From contig NZ_CAJXIV010000038.1 in assembly GCF_913054185.1 (NCBI RefSeq), positions 1-32,471 on the forward strand: a DNA stretch of 32,471 nucleotides. The letters are read 5' to 3'. Position 1 is the stretch's first letter. Each line of letters begins with the position of its first letter. A model generated the notes under the pieces. It was not told where the DNA came from. It saw nothing but the letters and a program-made list of their open reading frames with translations, and did not search any database. Origin of the DNA: an uncultured Shimia sp. (GTDB taxonomy: Bacteria > Pseudomonadota > Alphaproteobacteria > Rhodobacterales > Rhodobacteraceae). Shown here piece after piece: positions 30,836 to 32,471 of this stretch. The position numbers and the translations under genes were made by a program.

Positions 30836-31570
30836 ATGAGTAACGCCACCACCGTGGACAAAACCGCGATCCGCAACGCCGCCACGGTGATTGTGCTCAG
30901 AGATCGCGACATCAATCCGCAAATTCTGATGGGCCAGCGCGGCGCAAAAGCCGCGTTTATGCCCAACAAAGTGGTGTTCCCCGGTGGTGCAGTCGATCTT
31001 GAGGACGCGGACATCCCATTGGCCGCGCCGATTTCTGACTTCTGTGGTCAACGCCTGTGCGAAGATCGGCGGGATGACACCGGTGAGCAGATCGTGCACG
31101 CGCTGGCCGTGGCCGCCATTCGTGAACTGTGGGAAGAGACCGGTCTGATCCTTGGCACCAAAGGCGACTGGTCGATCACTCCGCCGGCAGACTGGGAAAC
31201 CTACGCCGCCACCGGCCACGTACCCACCGCTGAGGCGCTACAATTTGTGTTCCGCGCCATCACCCCTCCGGGCCGCCCGCGCCGGTTTGATGCGCGATTC
31301 TTCCTGCTGGACGCCGATGAGATCTCCACCGATCTGGATGACTTCTCTGCTGCTTGCGAAGAGCTGTCTCACCTGCAATGGATTCCGCTCAAAGAAGCCC
31401 GCAGCTTTGATCTGCCCTTCATCACTGAGGTGGTGCTGGCCGAGATCGAAGCCCGCGTGACCGACCGCACCCCGCCAGAGGCTGTGCCGTTTTTTCGCAA
31501 TGACGATGAGGAAAGCCTGTTCTTACGCCTGAAAGGCCGCATGCCGGACGTCAAAGGCCGTAACGACTAA
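30836..31570 (+). CDS. NUDIX hydrolase (NUDT7/8/19-like insertion type)
   Basis: The 244-residue protein has NKVVFPGGAVDLEDAD and AVAAIRELWEETGLIL, the two halves of a Nudix box (catalytic RELWEETG at 96-103). They are split by an insertion of about 30 residues compared with the classic 23-residue motif. Such split-box proteins include the coenzyme A/acyl-CoA diphosphatases of the NUDT7/8/19 group, so a CoA-thioester substrate is possible but not shown. GAGGGG precedes the ATG. The stop TAA overlaps the convergent transporter stop by four bases (CTAA at 31567-31570). Confidence 0.88.
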   Translation: MSNATTVDKTAIRNAATVIVLRDRDINPQILMGQRGAKAAFMPNKVVFPGGAVDLEDADIPLAAPISDFCGQRLCEDRRDDTGEQIVHALAVAAIRELWEETGLILGTKGDWSITPPADWETYAATGHVPTAEALQFVFRAITPPGRPRRFDARFFLLDADEISTDLDDFSAACEELSHLQWIPLKEARSFDLPFITEVVLAEIEARVTDRTPPEAVPFFRNDDEESLFLRLKGRMPDVKGRND

Positions 31571-32469
31571 GTCAAAAGCACCAGCGTCAGGATCGACACC
31601 GCCAAAAGCGCCATGCCGAAGTACTCGCGGCGGCTGATACTCTCTTTGAAGATCAGCACCGTGCCGATGATGCCAAACACCAGCTCCACCTGCCCCACCG
31701 CTTTCACATAAGCCGCATTTTGCAGCGTGAAGGCGGTGAACCAGCAAAACGTACCTGCCATGCTGGTCAACCCAATGAACCCGGCGCTGCGCCAGGCCGA
31801 CAACACGCGGCCAACTTCGCCCGGCTCCCGCAGCATCAGCCAAATCCACATGCTGACCATCTGCATCAGCGTCACAGCGGCCAAAGTCACCAAGGCGCGC
31901 AGCAAGGCTGCATCTGTGGCCACCTCAAGCGACGCCCCGCGATAACACACGGCTGAGACCCCAAACAGCGCCCCGGCGACCAACCCCAGCACTGCTGAGG
32001 GTGTCAAAACCCGCCGCCAGCCCCGCGCCTCAGCCTCGATGGGCCCTGACAGCACCAACACCCCCGCCACGCCGATGGTGATGGCAATCAACCCCACGCC
32101 CGAGATGGTTTCTGAGAGCAGCACCAGCCCAATCAGGGCGGTGAAAAACACTTCGCTTTTGATAAACGCCATGCCCACGGCAAAGTTGCGCCGGCCAAAA
32201 AGCATCACGGTGCAGACCGTCGCGGTGATCTGTGCCGCGCCCCCTACCGCGCCGTAGAGCCAGAAGCTTGGTGCGACCTCCGGCAAGGTCACACGTCCGC
32301 TGGCCACCAATGTCGCCAAAATCGCCGCCGCAATTGGCGCGGAATAAACAAACCGCGCAAAGGTAGCGCCCGCCGCAGACAAAGACACCTTTGCCAGATG
32401 CTTTTGCAGCATAAACCGCACGGTTTGAAAGGCCGCAGCGGCCACGGAGGCGATGATCCAGAATTCCAT
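31567..32469 (-). CDS. EamA/DMT superfamily transporter
   Basis: The 300-residue protein has about ten hydrophobic helices in two repeated EamA halves. Examples are AAAILATLVASG, FFTALIGLVLLSE, GLIAITIGVAGVLVLSG in half 1, and AAVTLMQMVSMWIWLML, YVKAVGQVELVFGIIGTVLI in half 2, closing GMALLAVSILTLVLL. This is the drug/metabolite transporter layout; the substrate is unknown. The ATG at 32467-32469 is two bases from the window edge, so a longer N-terminus cannot be excluded, though MEFWIIASVAAAAFQ is a natural start. Confidence 0.85.
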   Translation of the reverse strand: MEFWIIASVAAAAFQTVRFMLQKHLAKVSLSAAGATFARFVYSAPIAAAILATLVASGRVTLPEVAPSFWLYGAVGGAAQITATVCTVMLFGRRNFAVGMAFIKSEVFFTALIGLVLLSETISGVGLIAITIGVAGVLVLSGPIEAEARGWRRVLTPSAVLGLVAGALFGVSAVCYRGASLEVATDAALLRALVTLAAVTLMQMVSMWIWLMLREPGEVGRVLSAWRSAGFIGLTSMAGTFCWFTAFTLQNAAYVKAVGQVELVFGIIGTVLIFKESISRREYFGMALLAVSILTLVLLT

Positions 32470-32471
32470 GG

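Noticed and set aside
1..32471. CRISPR array, tandem repeats, rRNA or tRNA genes
   Set aside because: No regularly spaced repeats and no recognisable structural RNA sequences were seen on reading the window.

Overview
The window is typical of a marine Rhodobacteraceae (Roseobacter-group) chromosome. The evidence is moderately high GC, tightly packed operons with ATGA start/stop overlaps, XdhABC, a PleD-type protein beside a DUF3572 gene, an MttB-like methyltransferase, and GC-rich GGGGGC/GCCCCC intergenic hairpins. Genes cover almost all of it and no gene-free stretch exceeds 300 bases. I saw no rRNA, tRNA, CRISPR array or intact mobile element. The left edge holds the 5' end of a tyrosine-recombinase gene that looks locally frame-disrupted.

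Layout: (1) 1-3124: integrase fragment, then a citryl-CoA-lyase-like protein and a CaiB/BaiF CoA-transferase, divergent from an IclR regulator. (2) 3128-4195: an unlisted small membrane protein and a FemAB/BioF2-like acyltransferase. (3) 4192-13810: a nine-gene minus-strand operon. In transcription order it encodes the fused 2-aminobenzoyl-CoA monooxygenase/reductase, an SDR, a MarR regulator, a crotonase, an acyl-CoA dehydrogenase, 2-aminobenzoate-CoA ligase, tryptophan 2,3-dioxygenase, kynureninase and a RidA-like protein. Together these would take tryptophan through kynurenine to anthranilate, activate it as a CoA thioester, dearomatise it and degrade the ring by beta-oxidation-like steps. 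Formylkynurenine formamidase is the one early step not present. (4) 13987-14373: a DUF1801 protein. (5) 14375-20061: xdhABC for purine oxidation, divergent from a LysR regulator. (6) 20083-21683: an H-NOX-fold protein translationally coupled to an HNOBA-GGDEF protein. This resembles a soluble guanylate cyclase split into two chains, with a diguanylate cyclase replacing the guanylate cyclase. The H-NOX protein lacks the residues that normally hold heme.

(7) 21746-25188: a DUF4153 membrane protein and an MttB-like methyltransferase. (8) 25355-27934: a HAD phosphatase and DUF3572 protein, divergent from a PleD-type diguanylate cyclase whose receiver domain has lost its phosphorylation residues. 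(9) 28019-30180: a five-EF-hand exported protein, an ECF sigma factor, a single-pass membrane protein that is a candidate anti-sigma factor, and a CnrX-like periplasmic sensor. (10) 30406-32469: a DUF983 zinc-ribbon membrane protein, a NUDIX hydrolase and an EamA/DMT transporter.

The strongest candidates for something under-described are the apparently heme-less H-NOX/diguanylate-cyclase pair, and the tryptophan-to-anthraniloyl-CoA operon with an Arg-less RidA protein that could act on the ring enamine. All functional calls come from reading motifs and context; no database search was run.
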